Positions 42,216 through 51,494 of a stretch of 64,000 nucleotides of DNA are shown here, one piece after another. The DNA lies in NCBI RefSeq assembly GCF_009862785.1, contig NZ_WWHU01000001.1, forward strand, positions 4,340,001-4,404,000, written 5' to 3'. The DNA comes from Gordonia sp. SID5947. Its GTDB lineage: Bacteria; Actinomycetota; Actinomycetes; Mycobacteriales; Mycobacteriaceae. The first letter of the stretch is position 1. Each line of letters opens with the position of its first letter. Both the position numbers and the translations under genes were made by a program. The notes under the pieces were generated by a model. That model was not told the origin of the DNA. It saw nothing but the letters and a program-made list of their open reading frames with translations, and did no database searches.

Positions 42216-43369
42216 GTTTCACCCGCGGTCGCGGCGCGACGACCACCACCACAGACAACACCGCAGGGGCACAGAGTCTCACTCTCGACGCACTGGTCAA
42301 GACCTACGCGGCACGTGGGCGGGAGGAGTTCACCGCCGTGAAGGGGATCGACCTCGCCATCGAGCCGGGCGAGCTGGTGGCACTGCTGGGGCCGTCGGGT
42401 TGCGGCAAGACCACCACCCTGCGGATGATCGCCGGCCTCGAGACCGTGACCAGCGGATCGATCAAGATCGGGGACCGGGAGATCTCGGATCTGCCCGCGG
42501 CCAAGCGAGGTGTCGGTGTCGGCTTCGAGAGCTACGCGCTCTACCCGCCGATGTCGGTCCGAGAGAATCTTCTCTACGGGCTCAAGGCCCGCAAGGTCTC
42601 CGGCGCCGAGCAGATGGTCGATTCGATCGCGACCCGTCTGGAGATGGAAGACCTGCTGTCGCTACGCCCCGCGGGGCTCTCCAGCGGCCAGAAGCAACGC
42701 GTGGCGCTGGCCCGGGCACTGGTGCGCAACCCGCCGGTCCTGCTCCTCGACGAACCGCTGAGCCATCTCGACGCCTCGGCGCGCAACCGGGTGCGCCGCG
42801 AGTTGAAGGTGCTGCAGCGCGAGTTCGGTTACACCACGATCGTGGTGACCCACGACCAGGTGGAGGCGTTGTCGCTCGCCGACCGCCTCGCCGTGATGGC
42901 CAACGGGGTCGTGCAGCAGTTCGGTACGCCCGACGAGGTCTTCGACGATCCGGCGAATCTGTTCGTCGCCCAGTTCGTCGGCGAGCCGCAGATCAACGTG
43001 GTGCCCGGCGTGGTCCGCATCGTCGACGGTCGCACCCGGGTCGAGATCGGCGCCGGCGCGGGGTATCTGGAGTCGTCGGCGACCTCGGTTCCGGACGGCA
43101 CATCGGTCACCGTCGGGGTGCGTCCACAGGACTGCGCACTGGCTCGCGGGACTCGCGAGGACGCGGCCGGCGTCGACGCGGAGGTGGCATGGTTCGAGCA
43201 TCTCCTGGAATTCGGGTTGACGACATCGACCGTGCCGGGGATGGAAGAGGGCATCGTGACCGTCACCCCGGCACAGGACACCCACCAGGCGGAGGAGCGG
43301 GTCGTGCTGACCGCGTCGCCGGAGCGCGTGTACCTGTTCGACACCGAAAGCGGAGATCGACTGCGATGA
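42212..43369 (+). CDS. ABC transporter ATPase 2, MalK type with Q-loop Glu
   Basis: Second MalK-like ATPase, 385 residues, with a longer N-terminus. Walker A GPSGCGKT, signature LSSGQKQRVAL, Walker B VLLLDEPLSHLD and H-loop VVTHDQVEAL are present. The Q-loop again has Glu (GVGFESYALYP, residue 106). A TOBE-type C-terminal domain follows. It overlaps its neighbours by 4 nt on both sides (ATGA), pointing to balanced synthesis with ATPase 1. Confidence 0.88.
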   Translation: MSFTRGRGATTTTTDNTAGAQSLTLDALVKTYAARGREEFTAVKGIDLAIEPGELVALLGPSGCGKTTTLRMIAGLETVTSGSIKIGDREISDLPAAKRGVGVGFESYALYPPMSVRENLLYGLKARKVSGAEQMVDSIATRLEMEDLLSLRPAGLSSGQKQRVALARALVRNPPVLLLDEPLSHLDASARNRVRRELKVLQREFGYTTIVVTHDQVEALSLADRLAVMANGVVQQFGTPDEVFDDPANLFVAQFVGEPQINVVPGVVRIVDGRTRVEIGAGAGYLESSATSVPDGTSVTVGVRPQDCALARGTREDAAGVDAEVAWFEHLLEFGLTTSTVPGMEEGIVTVTPAQDTHQAEERVVLTASPERVYLFDTESGDRLR

Positions 43370-45119
43370 CCAAGCTGTACAACGACCCGGCACGCTTCAC
43401 CGAGGACATGCTCGCCGGTTTCCTCGACGCGAATGCGGAGCAGGTCGTCGGGGTGCCCGGAGGTGTCGTCCGCGCGACCGCCACACCCCCGGGCAAAGTG
43501 GCCGTGGTGGTGGGGGTGGCTCGGGCCATTACCCCGCGTTCTGCGGCGTCGTCGGCGCAGGGTTCGCCGACGGCGCGGTGGTCGGGAACATCTTCACGTC
43601 TCCGTCGGCCGACGAGGCGGCCGCGGTGGCACGTGCCGCGCACGGTGATGCCGGCGTCCTCCTGACCACCGGGAACTACGCGGGCGACGTGATGAACTTC
43701 GGTCTCGCCGTCTCCGAATTGCGTTCGGAAGGTGTCGACGCACACTATTTCGCGGTCACCGACGACGTCGCGAGCGCGCCGGCGGGACACGAGGAGAAGC
43801 GTCGCGGGATCGCGGGTGATTTCACCGTGTTCAAGTGCGCGAGCGCGGCGGCTGAGGCCGGTCTCGACATCACCGGGGTGGTGCGGGTGGCGGAAGCCGC
43901 GAACGCCGCCACGCGCACACTCGGCGTCGCCTTCGACGGCTGCACGATGCCGGGTGCCGATCATCCGCTGTTCACCGTGCCGGCGGGCACGATGGGTGTC
44001 GGCCTCGGAATCCACGGGGAACCGGGGGTTTCCGACGAGCCGCTGCCGCGGGCGGACGAGTTGGCCCGGACGCTTGTCGACGGCGTGCTCGAGCATGCTC
44101 CGCAGTCGTCGTCGAAACGTGTCGCGGTGATCCTGAACGGCCTGGGCCGTACCAAGTACGAAGAGCTCTTCGTCGTCTGGTCCACGGTGGCCGGGCTCCT
44201 GCGGGACCACGGATATACCGTCGTCGAACCGGAGGTCGGGGAGTTGGTCACCAGCTTGGACATGGCCGGCTGTTCACTCACCGTGATGTGGCTCGACGAC
44301 GAGCTCGAGAAATATTGGCGCGCACCGGCGGACACTCCCGCGTATCGCAAGGGGGCGATGTCTCGGTCCGGTGGCGAACGGCGCAGCGTCGACGAGGGCG
44401 CGGCCGGGCGAGGGCAGCGGGATCTCGCGGCGCTCGCCGACGACGACGGTCGCGCAGGCGGCGCCGTGGTGGCGCGAGTATTGCAGGCGATGGCCGAGAT
44501 GCTGGTCGCGGCGGAGGAGGAACTCGGCCGGATCGACGCCGTCGCCGGAGATGGCGATCACGGTCGCGGCATGGTCAAGGGATCGCGGGCCGCAGCGTCG
44601 GCGGCCGATCAGGCGGTGGCCGCCGGTGCCGGCCAGGGGTCGGTGCTCGGTGCGGCAGGCAAGGCCTGGGCCGCGAAGGCCGGTGGGACCTCAGGTGTCT
44701 TGTGGGGTGCGCTGCTCGGCGCGATCGGGACCAGACTCGGCGACACCGGGCGCCCGGAACCGGCCGCCCTCGCCGGAGGTCTCCGGGACGGTTACGACGC
44801 GTTGGTCGCCCTCGGCGGAGCGGCTCCCGGTGACAAGACGATGCTCGACGCCCTGCTCCCCTTCGTCGACGACTTCGAACAGCGCGTGGCCGACGGGCAG
44901 GAGTGGCGAACCGCCTGGCGATCGTCGTCGGAGAAGGCCGCGGAGGCGGCCGAGGCCACCGCACGACTTCGCCCCAAGGTCGGACGTGCCCGGCCGCTGG
45001 CCGAACGGAGTCTCGGCACACCCGATGCCGGCGCCACCTCGTTGGCCATGTGCCTCCATACGGTCGCCGACGCCATCGCGGGCGTCACCGAGAACACGAC
45101 GACGGAAGGAATCCGATGA
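43366..45119 (+). CDS. DhaK-DhaL fusion kinase, probable erythrulose kinase (frameshifted)
   Basis: ATP-dependent dihydroxyacetone-kinase-type fusion of about 584 residues after correction. The DhaK half has GGGSGHYP and the His that binds the substrate carbonyl (LGIHGEPG). The DhaL half has the Mg-binding [11 protein letters not shown] motif. The frame breaks at GGGGG 43512-43516; one more G restores [18 protein letters not shown]. Such fusions phosphorylate dihydroxyacetone or, in M. smegmatis tetritol clusters, D- or L-erythrulose. The neighbouring dehydrogenases and isomerase favour erythrulose here. Confidence 0.82.
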
Positions 45120-45595
45120 GTCCAGAACTGCGTATCGTCGTCGGATCAGACGATGCGGGCTACGAATACAAGGAAGCCCTCAAGGCCGACCTGAAGGCCG
45201 ACGAGCGGGTGGCCGAGGTCGCCGATGTCGGAGTCGGGTCCGACGACCACACCGACTACCCCCATGTCGCGGTGGCCGCGGCCCGGATGGTGGCCGACGG
45301 GAAGGCGGACCGTGCCCTGCTGATCTGCGGCACCGGGCTCGGCGTCGCCATCAGCGCCAACAAGGTCCCCGGCATCCGGGCGGTCACCGCCCACGACAGC
45401 TACTCGGTCGAGCGTTCGGTCCTGTCCAACAACGCGCAGGTCTTGTGTTTCGGTGAGCGCGTCGTCGGGCTGGAACTCGCGCGTCGACTGGCCAGGGAAT
45501 GGTTGGGCTACGAGTTCGACCCGACCAGCGCCTCGGCGGCGAAGGTCGACGCCGTGCGCGGCTACGAGGGGCAGAGCACCGGAAGCGCCTGCTGA
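45116..45595 (+). CDS. RpiB/LacAB-family sugar-phosphate isomerase
   Basis: 159 residues of the RpiB family, with the catalytic Cys in [16 protein letters not shown] and the HDSYSVERS segment. The usual phosphate-binding HNDAN stretch of ribose-5-phosphate isomerase B is changed ([14 protein letters not shown]), as in tetrulose-phosphate isomerases. It would convert erythrulose 4-phosphate to erythrose 4-phosphate, which enters the pentose phosphate pathway. ATG 45116 overlaps the kinase stop. It is the last gene of the island. Confidence 0.83.
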   Translation: MSPELRIVVGSDDAGYEYKEALKADLKADERVAEVADVGVGSDDHTDYPHVAVAAARMVADGKADRALLICGTGLGVAISANKVPGIRAVTAHDSYSVERSVLSNNAQVLCFGERVVGLELARRLAREWLGYEFDPTSASAAKVDAVRGYEGQSTGSAC

Positions 45596-45635
45596 GAGGC
45601 GGCGGGCCGCGCGCGTTCGCCGACGTCAAACCGGG

Positions 45636-45641
45636 TAAGAT
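45636..45641 (+). promoter_or_regulatory. Leaderless-type -10 element of cysS
   Basis: taagat, 8 nt before GTG 45650. It gives cysS a promoter independent of the sugar island. Confidence 0.5.
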
Positions 45642-45649
45642 GGCACGTC

Positions 45650-47044
45650 GTGACCCTGCGCCTTTATGACACCGCTTCCCGAGAGGTGCGCGACTTCGTT
45701 CCGCTGCACCCCGGACACGCATCGGTGTACCTGTGTGGTGCCACCGTCCAGGGTGTGCCCCACATCGGCCATGTGCGCAGCGGAATCGCTTTCGACGTGC
45801 TGCGGCGCTGGCTCGAACACCAGGGCCTCGACGTCCTGTTCGTCCGCAACGTCACCGACATCGAGGACAAGATCCTCCGCAAGGCCGAGGAGGCCGGCCG
45901 GCCCTGGTGGGAGTGGGCGGCAACCCACGAGCGTGCCTTCGACTCGGCCTACGACGCACTCGGGGTGCTGGCACCGTCGGGCGAACCGCGCGCCACGGGT
46001 TTCGTCACCCAGATGGTCGAGTACATGCAGCGACTCATCGACCGCGGCCACGCCTATGAATCGGATGGCAACGTCTACTTCGACGTGCTGAGCCTGCCCG
46101 ATTACGGGGCGCTCTCCGGGCACCGTCTCGACGACGTCCATCAGGGTGAGAGCGCGGGAACCGGCAAGCGCGACGCACGTGACTTCACGCTGTGGAAGGC
46201 CGCGAAGCCGGGTGAGCCCTCGTGGCCCACACCGTGGGGTCCCGGCCGTCCCGGCTGGCATCTCGAATGTTCGGCGATGGCCACCTCGCTGCTCGGTCCG
46301 GAGTTCGACATCCACTGCGGCGGTATGGATCTGATCTTCCCGCATCACGAGAACGAGATCGCGCAGGCGCATGGCGCGGGCGACCCGTTCGCCCGCTACT
46401 GGTTACACAACGGGTGGGTGACCATGGGCGGCGAGAAGATGAGCAAGTCGCTGGGCAACGTGGTGTCGATCCCGGCCATGCTGTCGCGGGTCCGTGCGGT
46501 GGAACTGCGCTACTACCTGGGCAGTGCCCACTATCGCTCGATGCTCGAGTACTCCGAGGGGGCGCTGACCGAAGCGGCCGCCGGATACCGTCGGGTCGAA
46601 TCCTTCGTCACGCGGGTGTCGTCGCGTGTCGGTGAGGTCGCGGTCGGCGAGATCCCGGCCGACTTCGCCGCCGCGCTGGACGACGATCTCGGCGTACCCG
46701 CCGGTCTGGCTGTGGTGCACAACGTCGTACGGCAGGGGAACACCGCACTCGAATCGGGCGACGGAGCGGGAGCGCTCGCGGCGGCGGCGTCGGTGCGGGC
46801 GATGATGGGCATCCTCGGTGTGGACCCGCTCGACGAGCACTGGTCCGACGACACCGCGGATGAGAGTGCGGCCACCGCCGCGCTCGACGTCCTGGTGCGC
46901 GCCGAGCTGGAACGCAGAACGCAGGCGCGCGCGGAAAAAGACTGGGCGACCGCGGATTCGGTCCGCGATCGACTCGCCGAGGCCGGTATCGAGGTCACCG
47001 ACACACCGGACGGTGCGCAGTGGTCGCTGAAGGGAACGTCCTGA
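45650..47044 (+). CDS. cysS: Cysteinyl-tRNA synthetase
   Basis: Class I synthetase of 464 residues that charges tRNA-Cys. HIGH is HIGHVR (near residue 40) and KMSKS is [11 protein letters not shown]. The zinc-ligand region includes YLCGATVQG, the LECSAMA Cys and the [10 protein letters not shown] histidines. In M. tuberculosis cysS1 follows ispF directly; here the sugar island separates them. It is followed after 1 nt by rlmB. Confidence 0.95.
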   Translation: MTLRLYDTASREVRDFVPLHPGHASVYLCGATVQGVPHIGHVRSGIAFDVLRRWLEHQGLDVLFVRNVTDIEDKILRKAEEAGRPWWEWAATHERAFDSAYDALGVLAPSGEPRATGFVTQMVEYMQRLIDRGHAYESDGNVYFDVLSLPDYGALSGHRLDDVHQGESAGTGKRDARDFTLWKAAKPGEPSWPTPWGPGRPGWHLECSAMATSLLGPEFDIHCGGMDLIFPHHENEIAQAHGAGDPFARYWLHNGWVTMGGEKMSKSLGNVVSIPAMLSRVRAVELRYYLGSAHYRSMLEYSEGALTEAAAGYRRVESFVTRVSSRVGEVAVGEIPADFAAALDDDLGVPAGLAVVHNVVRQGNTALESGDGAGALAAAASVRAMMGILGVDPLDEHWSDDTADESAATAALDVLVRAELERRTQARAEKDWATADSVRDRLAEAGIEVTDTPDGAQWSLKGTS

Positions 47045-47045
47045 C

Positions 47046-47999
47046 ATGGCAGGGAACTCCAAACGTAAAGGCGCGGTGCGCAAGACCGGCAGCAAGAAGG
47101 GGCAGACCGTCGGTTCGGGTGGGCAGCGACGTCGCGGCCTCGAGGCACGCGGCGCCACCCCCAAGGCGGTGGACCGGCCGTACCATCCTGCCCACAAGCG
47201 CGCCAAGGCGGCGGCCAAGACCACCGGCGGCCGGGGCGGCGCACGCACCCGCAAGGACGACGGCCCCGAGTACGTTCTCGGACGCAACCCGGTGGCGGAG
47301 TGTTTGCGCGCCGGTGTGCCCGCGACCGCGCTGTACCTCGCCACCAATTCCGAACCCGACGAGCGTGTTGCCGAGAGTGTGAAGATGGCAGGCGATTTCG
47401 GCATCGCGATCCTCGAGGTCGGGAAGAACGAACTCGATCGCCTGTCGTCGAACGGTATGCACCAGGGCATCGCCCTGCAGGTCCCGGAGTATCAGTACGC
47501 CCACCCCGACGACCTGATGCGCGCCGCCGTCGACAGCGGTACTCCTCCGCTGCTGGTGGCCCTCGACAACATCACCGATCCGCGCAACCTCGGTGCGGTC
47601 ATCCGTTCGGTCGCGGCGTTCGGCGGCCACGGCGTGCTCATCCCGCAGCGCCGCAGCGCGAGTGTCACGGCGGTCGCGTGGCGGACCAGTGCCGGTGCGG
47701 CCGCTCGGCTGCCGGTGGCGCAGGCGCCGAACCTGACTCGCACGCTGAAGGATTGGGCAGCGGACGGGACTCAGCTCGTCGGCCTCGACACCGAAGGGGA
47801 TGTGTCCCTCGACGACTACGACGGCACCGGGCCCACCGTGATCGTGGTCGGTTCCGAGGGCAAAGGTCTGTCGCGGCTGGTGCGCGAGACCTGTGACTCG
47901 ATCCTGTCGATCCCGATGGCCGGTGACGTCGAGAGCCTCAACGCCTCGGTGGCCGCCGGCGTCGTACTGGCCGAATTCGCTCGCCAGCGACGACAGTAG
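47046..47999 (+). CDS. rlmB: 23S rRNA (guanosine-2'-O-)-methyltransferase RlmB/TrmH family
   Basis: SpoU-class 2'-O-methyltransferase of 317 residues. A basic, disordered N-terminus (about 75 residues) precedes the substrate-binding domain ([12 protein letters not shown]) and the knotted SPOUT domain with motifs [26 protein letters not shown] and [15 protein letters not shown]. It uses SAM. The coupling with cysS matches Rv3580c-Rv3579c. Confidence 0.92.
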   Translation: MAGNSKRKGAVRKTGSKKGQTVGSGGQRRRGLEARGATPKAVDRPYHPAHKRAKAAAKTTGGRGGARTRKDDGPEYVLGRNPVAECLRAGVPATALYLATNSEPDERVAESVKMAGDFGIAILEVGKNELDRLSSNGMHQGIALQVPEYQYAHPDDLMRAAVDSGTPPLLVALDNITDPRNLGAVIRSVAAFGGHGVLIPQRRSASVTAVAWRTSAGAAARLPVAQAPNLTRTLKDWAADGTQLVGLDTEGDVSLDDYDGTGPTVIVVGSEGKGLSRLVRETCDSILSIPMAGDVESLNASVAAGVVLAEFARQRRQ

Positions 48000-48014
48000 C
48001 CCCGCCCCGGCCGC

Positions 48015-48020
48015 TAGACT
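48015..48020 (+). promoter_or_regulatory. Leaderless-type -10 element of pxpA
   Basis: tagact, 7 nt before ATG 48028; no Shine-Dalgarno sequence is present. Confidence 0.55.
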
Positions 48021-48027
48021 TCGCGGC

Positions 48028-48792
48028 ATGGGTGGACGTAGCCGATCAGCCGATCTGGTCATCGACCTGAACGCCGATCTCGGCGAGGGTGTCGGCGACG
48101 ACGCGGCCATGCTCGGTGTGGTCACCAGTGCGAATGTCGCCTGCGGATTCCACGCCGGAACGCCGGCAGAGCTGATGGCGACCTGTCGAGCGGCGGTCGA
48201 CGCGGGAGTACGGATCGGGGCGCAGGTGTCGTATCCGGACCGCTCGGGTTTCGGCAGGCGGTTCATGGACGTCGCCCCCGACGAGCTGACGGCCGACATC
48301 ATTTATCAGATCGGTGCCCTCGAAGGTGTCGCACGCGCGGTCGGCGCCGAGGTGTCATACGTGAAACCGCATGGCGCACTCTATAATTCGATCGTCAGTC
48401 ACGATGTCCAAGCCGGCGCGGTGGTCGCGGCGATCGTCGAACTCGGACGGTCGCTGCCGTTGATGGGATTGCCGGGATCGGTGGTGTTGCGTCGCGCCGA
48501 GGAGGCCGGGATCCCGATCATCGCAGAGGCCTTTGCCGATCGTGCCTACCGGCCGGACGGGACGTTGGTGCCGCGCACCGAGCAGGGCGCGGTGCTGACC
48601 GACAGCGACGAGATCGCTCGACGTGTGGTCGGTCTGGTCGCCGACGGCACCGTCACCGCCGTCGACGGTTCGGTCATCGTCGTCGATGCCGAGTCCGTCT
48701 GTCTGCACGGTGACACCCCCGGTGCAGTCGGTCACGCGCGTGCCGTCCGTGACGCACTCCGGGAGGCGGGTGTCTCGGTCTCGGCCCTGTGA
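48028..48792 (+). CDS. pxpA: 5-oxoprolinase subunit A (LamB/YcsF family)
   Basis: LamB/YcsF protein of 254 residues. It has IDLNADLGEGVGDDAAML, CGFHAGTP, the YPDRSGFGRR segment and VKPHGALYN. PxpA works with PxpB and PxpC to hydrolyse 5-oxoproline with ATP. Neither partner is adjacent here, so they must be elsewhere or the complex is incomplete. Confidence 0.88.
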   Translation: MGGRSRSADLVIDLNADLGEGVGDDAAMLGVVTSANVACGFHAGTPAELMATCRAAVDAGVRIGAQVSYPDRSGFGRRFMDVAPDELTADIIYQIGALEGVARAVGAEVSYVKPHGALYNSIVSHDVQAGAVVAAIVELGRSLPLMGLPGSVVLRRAEEAGIPIIAEAFADRAYRPDGTLVPRTEQGAVLTDSDEIARRVVGLVADGTVTAVDGSVIVVDAESVCLHGDTPGAVGHARAVRDALREAGVSVSAL

Positions 48793-48818
48793 GGTCTGGG
48801 GCCGCGAGTGCCGACCGA

Positions 48819-48902
48819 AGTTGCCGTCGGCGAAAAGGTGGTTGCTGTCGGCAAGAAGGTGGTTGCTGTCGGCGATGAACGGGTTGCTGTCGGCGGACAA
48901 AG
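48819..48902. repeat. Four tandem 21-bp repeats
   Basis: Four units of 21 bp, each beginning ggttgctgtcggc (the first agttgccgtcggc), run from 48819 to 48902 in the gap between pxpA and the esterase. Units differ at 3-6 positions, mostly in the last third. In the minus direction they would encode a repeated ADSNHL peptide, but no convincing gene covers them. Confidence 0.8.
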
Positions 48903-48934
48903 CCGGGTTCGGTCGACGGGCGACGTGTGTCGTC

Positions 48935-48940
48935 TATGTT
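48935..48940 (+). promoter_or_regulatory. Leaderless-type -10 element
   Basis: tatgtt, 7 nt before ATG 48948 of the carboxylesterase. It follows the tandem repeats by 32 nt. Confidence 0.5.
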
Positions 48941-48947
48941 GGGGTAC

Positions 48948-50498
48948 ATGACATCGATCGATAGCAGGGTTACCACCGCCGATGGCATCGTCGAGGGGGC
49001 GCGGGGTAAGCGCACCCGGCGGGGCACCATCAGCTGGAAGGGCATCCCGTTCGCCGCGCCGCCCGTGGCCGGCCTGCGCTTTCGCGATCCGCAGCCGGTC
49101 AATCCGTGGCCCGGCGTCCGTGACTGCACCCGGTTCGCCAAGGCGGCGATCCAGGAGAAGCAGTTCACCGCGGTGGCACCCGGCAGGTATCAACCGACGG
49201 GCGAGGACTGCCTCACCCTCAACGTCTTCGCTCCCGAACGGCCGTCGTCGACCCCACGACCGGTGATGTTCTTCATCCACGGCGGTGCGTACATCCTCGG
49301 CACCGCGGCCACCCCGCTCTACGACGGGTCCCTGCTGGCCCGCGCGCAGGACGTGGTGGTGGTGACCGTGCAGTACCGATTCGGGCCGTTCGGGTTCCTC
49401 GACTTCGGCGCGTACGCCACCGAGGACCGGCCGTTCGACTCAAATCTCGGCCTCAAGGACCACGTGGCCGCGCTCTCGTGGGTGCGGCGCAACATCGCCG
49501 CGTTCGGCGGCGACCCCGACAACGTGACGGTGTTCGGTGAGAGTGCCGGTGGTACCTCGGTGGTGAGCCTGCTGAGCACGCCCGCGGCGAGTGGCCTGTT
49601 CCACCGCGCGATCGCCGAGAGCCCGGCCACCGAACTCGTCATCGGCAAGGACTCGGCACGCATCTACGCCGAAGAGTTCCTGCGCCTGCTGCGCGACCCG
49701 CAGCGCCGGTCCACCCGGGTCGACACCGACGCCGAGCCGATATCGGCTGCCGATGCGCAGACGCTGCTCGCGCGGTCGTCGGCGAACGAGATCATGCGTG
49801 CCGGCGACCGTCTGATGAAGTTCGCCTCCGCGGCCGGCGTCGACGACCCGATCCCGTACGGCCCGGTCGTCGATGGAGATTATCTGCCCGCGTCGCCGCT
49901 GGACGCGGCCGCGGCCGGCACGACGCTTCCGCTGCCGCTGATCATCGGCAGCAACCACGACGAGGGACAGCTGTTCACCAAGTTCTGGAATGTGTTGCCG
50001 GACGCCGAGAAGGCGCTGGTCCGGGTCAATGACGAACAGGATCGTCGGGAGATCAGGGCGTTGTACAACGGCGGTGAGCGCGACGACATCCAGCTCGCGG
50101 CCGACGCGGTCTTCTGGGCGCCGATGGTGTCTTTCGCCGAGGGACACAGCCGGGTGGCGCCGACCTACGTCTACCGATACGACTTCCACACCCGCATCCT
50201 GGCGGCGACCGGCGTCGGGGCGACCCACGCCACCGAACTGTTCGCGGTGTTCGGCGCCTATCGCACAGCGCTGGGTGCCGGTCTCGCGGTCGGGGATTGG
50301 CGTTCCACCGGTCGGGTGATCGCCGATGTGCAGGACCGGTGGGGTGCATTCGCCACCGCCGGGGTACCCGGGGTGGGATGGCCGGCCTACGAGACGGGCA
50401 GCCGCAAGGTGCTGGTCATCGACGATCCCGATCGGGTGCAGACAGATCCGGAGGGCGCCCGCCGCGCCGCGTGGCAGAAGGTCCACGCCTCGGCCTGA
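48948..50498 (+). CDS. Type B carboxylesterase
   Basis: Carboxylesterase/lipase family protein of 516 residues with no signal peptide. It has the oxyanion region FFIHGGAYILG, the nucleophile in FGESAGGTS (about residue 205), the acidic residue in IGSNHDEGQLF and the His in GATHATELFAVFG. It hydrolyses carboxylic esters of unknown type. The stop codon sits in a palindrome shared with the convergent hydrolase. Confidence 0.88.
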   Translation: MTSIDSRVTTADGIVEGARGKRTRRGTISWKGIPFAAPPVAGLRFRDPQPVNPWPGVRDCTRFAKAAIQEKQFTAVAPGRYQPTGEDCLTLNVFAPERPSSTPRPVMFFIHGGAYILGTAATPLYDGSLLARAQDVVVVTVQYRFGPFGFLDFGAYATEDRPFDSNLGLKDHVAALSWVRRNIAAFGGDPDNVTVFGESAGGTSVVSLLSTPAASGLFHRAIAESPATELVIGKDSARIYAEEFLRLLRDPQRRSTRVDTDAEPISAADAQTLLARSSANEIMRAGDRLMKFASAAGVDDPIPYGPVVDGDYLPASPLDAAAAGTTLPLPLIIGSNHDEGQLFTKFWNVLPDAEKALVRVNDEQDRREIRALYNGGERDDIQLAADAVFWAPMVSFAEGHSRVAPTYVYRYDFHTRILAATGVGATHATELFAVFGAYRTALGAGLAVGDWRSTGRVIADVQDRWGAFATAGVPGVGWPAYETGSRKVLVIDDPDRVQTDPEGARRAAWQKVHASA

Positions 50499-50513
50499 CC
50501 CGCGCGGGTCAGG
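50494..50513. terminator. 20-nt perfect palindrome holding both convergent stop codons
   Basis: cctgacccgcgcgggtcagg is its own reverse complement. The carboxylesterase stop is TGA at 50496-50498, and the hydrolase stop is the mirror TGA at 50509-50511. The short stem without T-run may still limit read-through in both directions. Confidence 0.6.
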
Positions 50514-51318
50514 GCGCCCAGTGACTCGCCGGATCCGCCGCGAGGAACGAGACCACCAGCGGGTTGAAGAGCTCCGGCGACTCCACCGGCAGGATGTGGG
50601 TGCCCGGTAGCACGGCGAAGCGACCGCGGGGAAGCACTCGGGAGAGTGCGAGGACGTGCTCGAGACGGACGACGCCCCGGTCGGCCGCGACCACCAGGGT
50701 CGGCGCCACGATATCGGCGAAGTCGTCGAGCTCGTATTCGGGCTCGCGGCTGAGCATGGCGACCGTCTTGTCGTACACGTCGTCGAAATGCTCGGGGCCG
50801 TCAGGTGATACGGCGACATATCCACTGCGCAGGAATTCCACCGTGGACGGATTCCGTTGCTGGATCAGGCTGAAGAACTCCGCGGCCTCCTGGCCGTCGG
50901 TGTTGACGTAATTGGCCACCAGCACCATCCGGTTGACCAGGTCGGGTCGTTCACGGGCGACGAGCAGGGCAACCACCGCACCGTCGCTCCAGCCCACCAG
51001 ATGGGCGGGCGTGCGCACCACGGTCTCGAGGTAGCCGATGGTCTCCGCGGCCATGTCGGCGTAGCTGAACGGGCCGTCGTGATCGGGTGAGTGACCGTGC
51101 CCGCTGCGCTCGGGTGCGTAGACGTTCAGTCCGACGCCGGTGAAGTCGGCGATCTGCGCGCCCCACGTGGCCGCCGAGCCGAACGCACCGTGCAGCAGCA
51201 CGATGGCCTGGCCGGAGGGATCACCGCCGTGGAAGTGCCACAGCGCTCGTCCGCCGACATCGACGTAGACGCCGCCGTCGACCTGTACACCCGCGGTCAC
51301 GCTCGACACTTCGCCCAT
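50509..51318 (-). CDS. Alpha/beta hydrolase
   Basis: 269 residues from ATG 51318 (MGEVSSVTAG). It has HGAFGSAATWG for the oxyanion hole, the nucleophile in VGWSDGAVV and the C-terminal His in LPGTHILPVESP. It resembles haloperoxidase/esterase-type hydrolases. It is convergent with the carboxylesterase and divergent from the glycan cluster. Substrate unknown. Confidence 0.85.
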   Translation of the reverse strand: MGEVSSVTAGVQVDGGVYVDVGGRALWHFHGGDPSGQAIVLLHGAFGSAATWGAQIADFTGVGLNVYAPERSGHGHSPDHDGPFSYADMAAETIGYLETVVRTPAHLVGWSDGAVVALLVARERPDLVNRMVLVANYVNTDGQEAAEFFSLIQQRNPSTVEFLRSGYVAVSPDGPEHFDDVYDKTVAMLSREPEYELDDFADIVAPTLVVAADRGVVRLEHVLALSRVLPRGRFAVLPGTHILPVESPELFNPLVVSFLAADPASHWAP

Positions 51319-51494
51319 CGTTCCAGAACTGCCCGCCCATCGGGAAACGGTTGCGACTCGAAAGGGCAACGACGTGCGAGAACGGGATTATCTCTGACAC
51401 ATCCGCGGTCGGTCGATTAGGTTCACTTCAGTAACAATGCGTCGTCCGGCAGGTGTGCGGACGACCGCGGGGCGGTCGCGAATGAAGGGGTCCG

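Noticed and set aside
45116..45595. Calling the RpiB-like gene a housekeeping ribose-5-phosphate isomerase
   Set aside because: The phosphate-binding segment departs from RpiB, and the gene is embedded in a sugar-alcohol operon; tetrulose-phosphate isomerase fits better.
33103..45595. Treating the sugar island as a prophage or integrative element
   Set aside because: No integrase, tRNA, attachment repeats or mobility genes were seen at either edge.
48819..48902. Tandem 21-bp units considered as a CRISPR array or origin iterons
   Set aside because: No spacers, no replication gene and no AT-rich unwinding region nearby.
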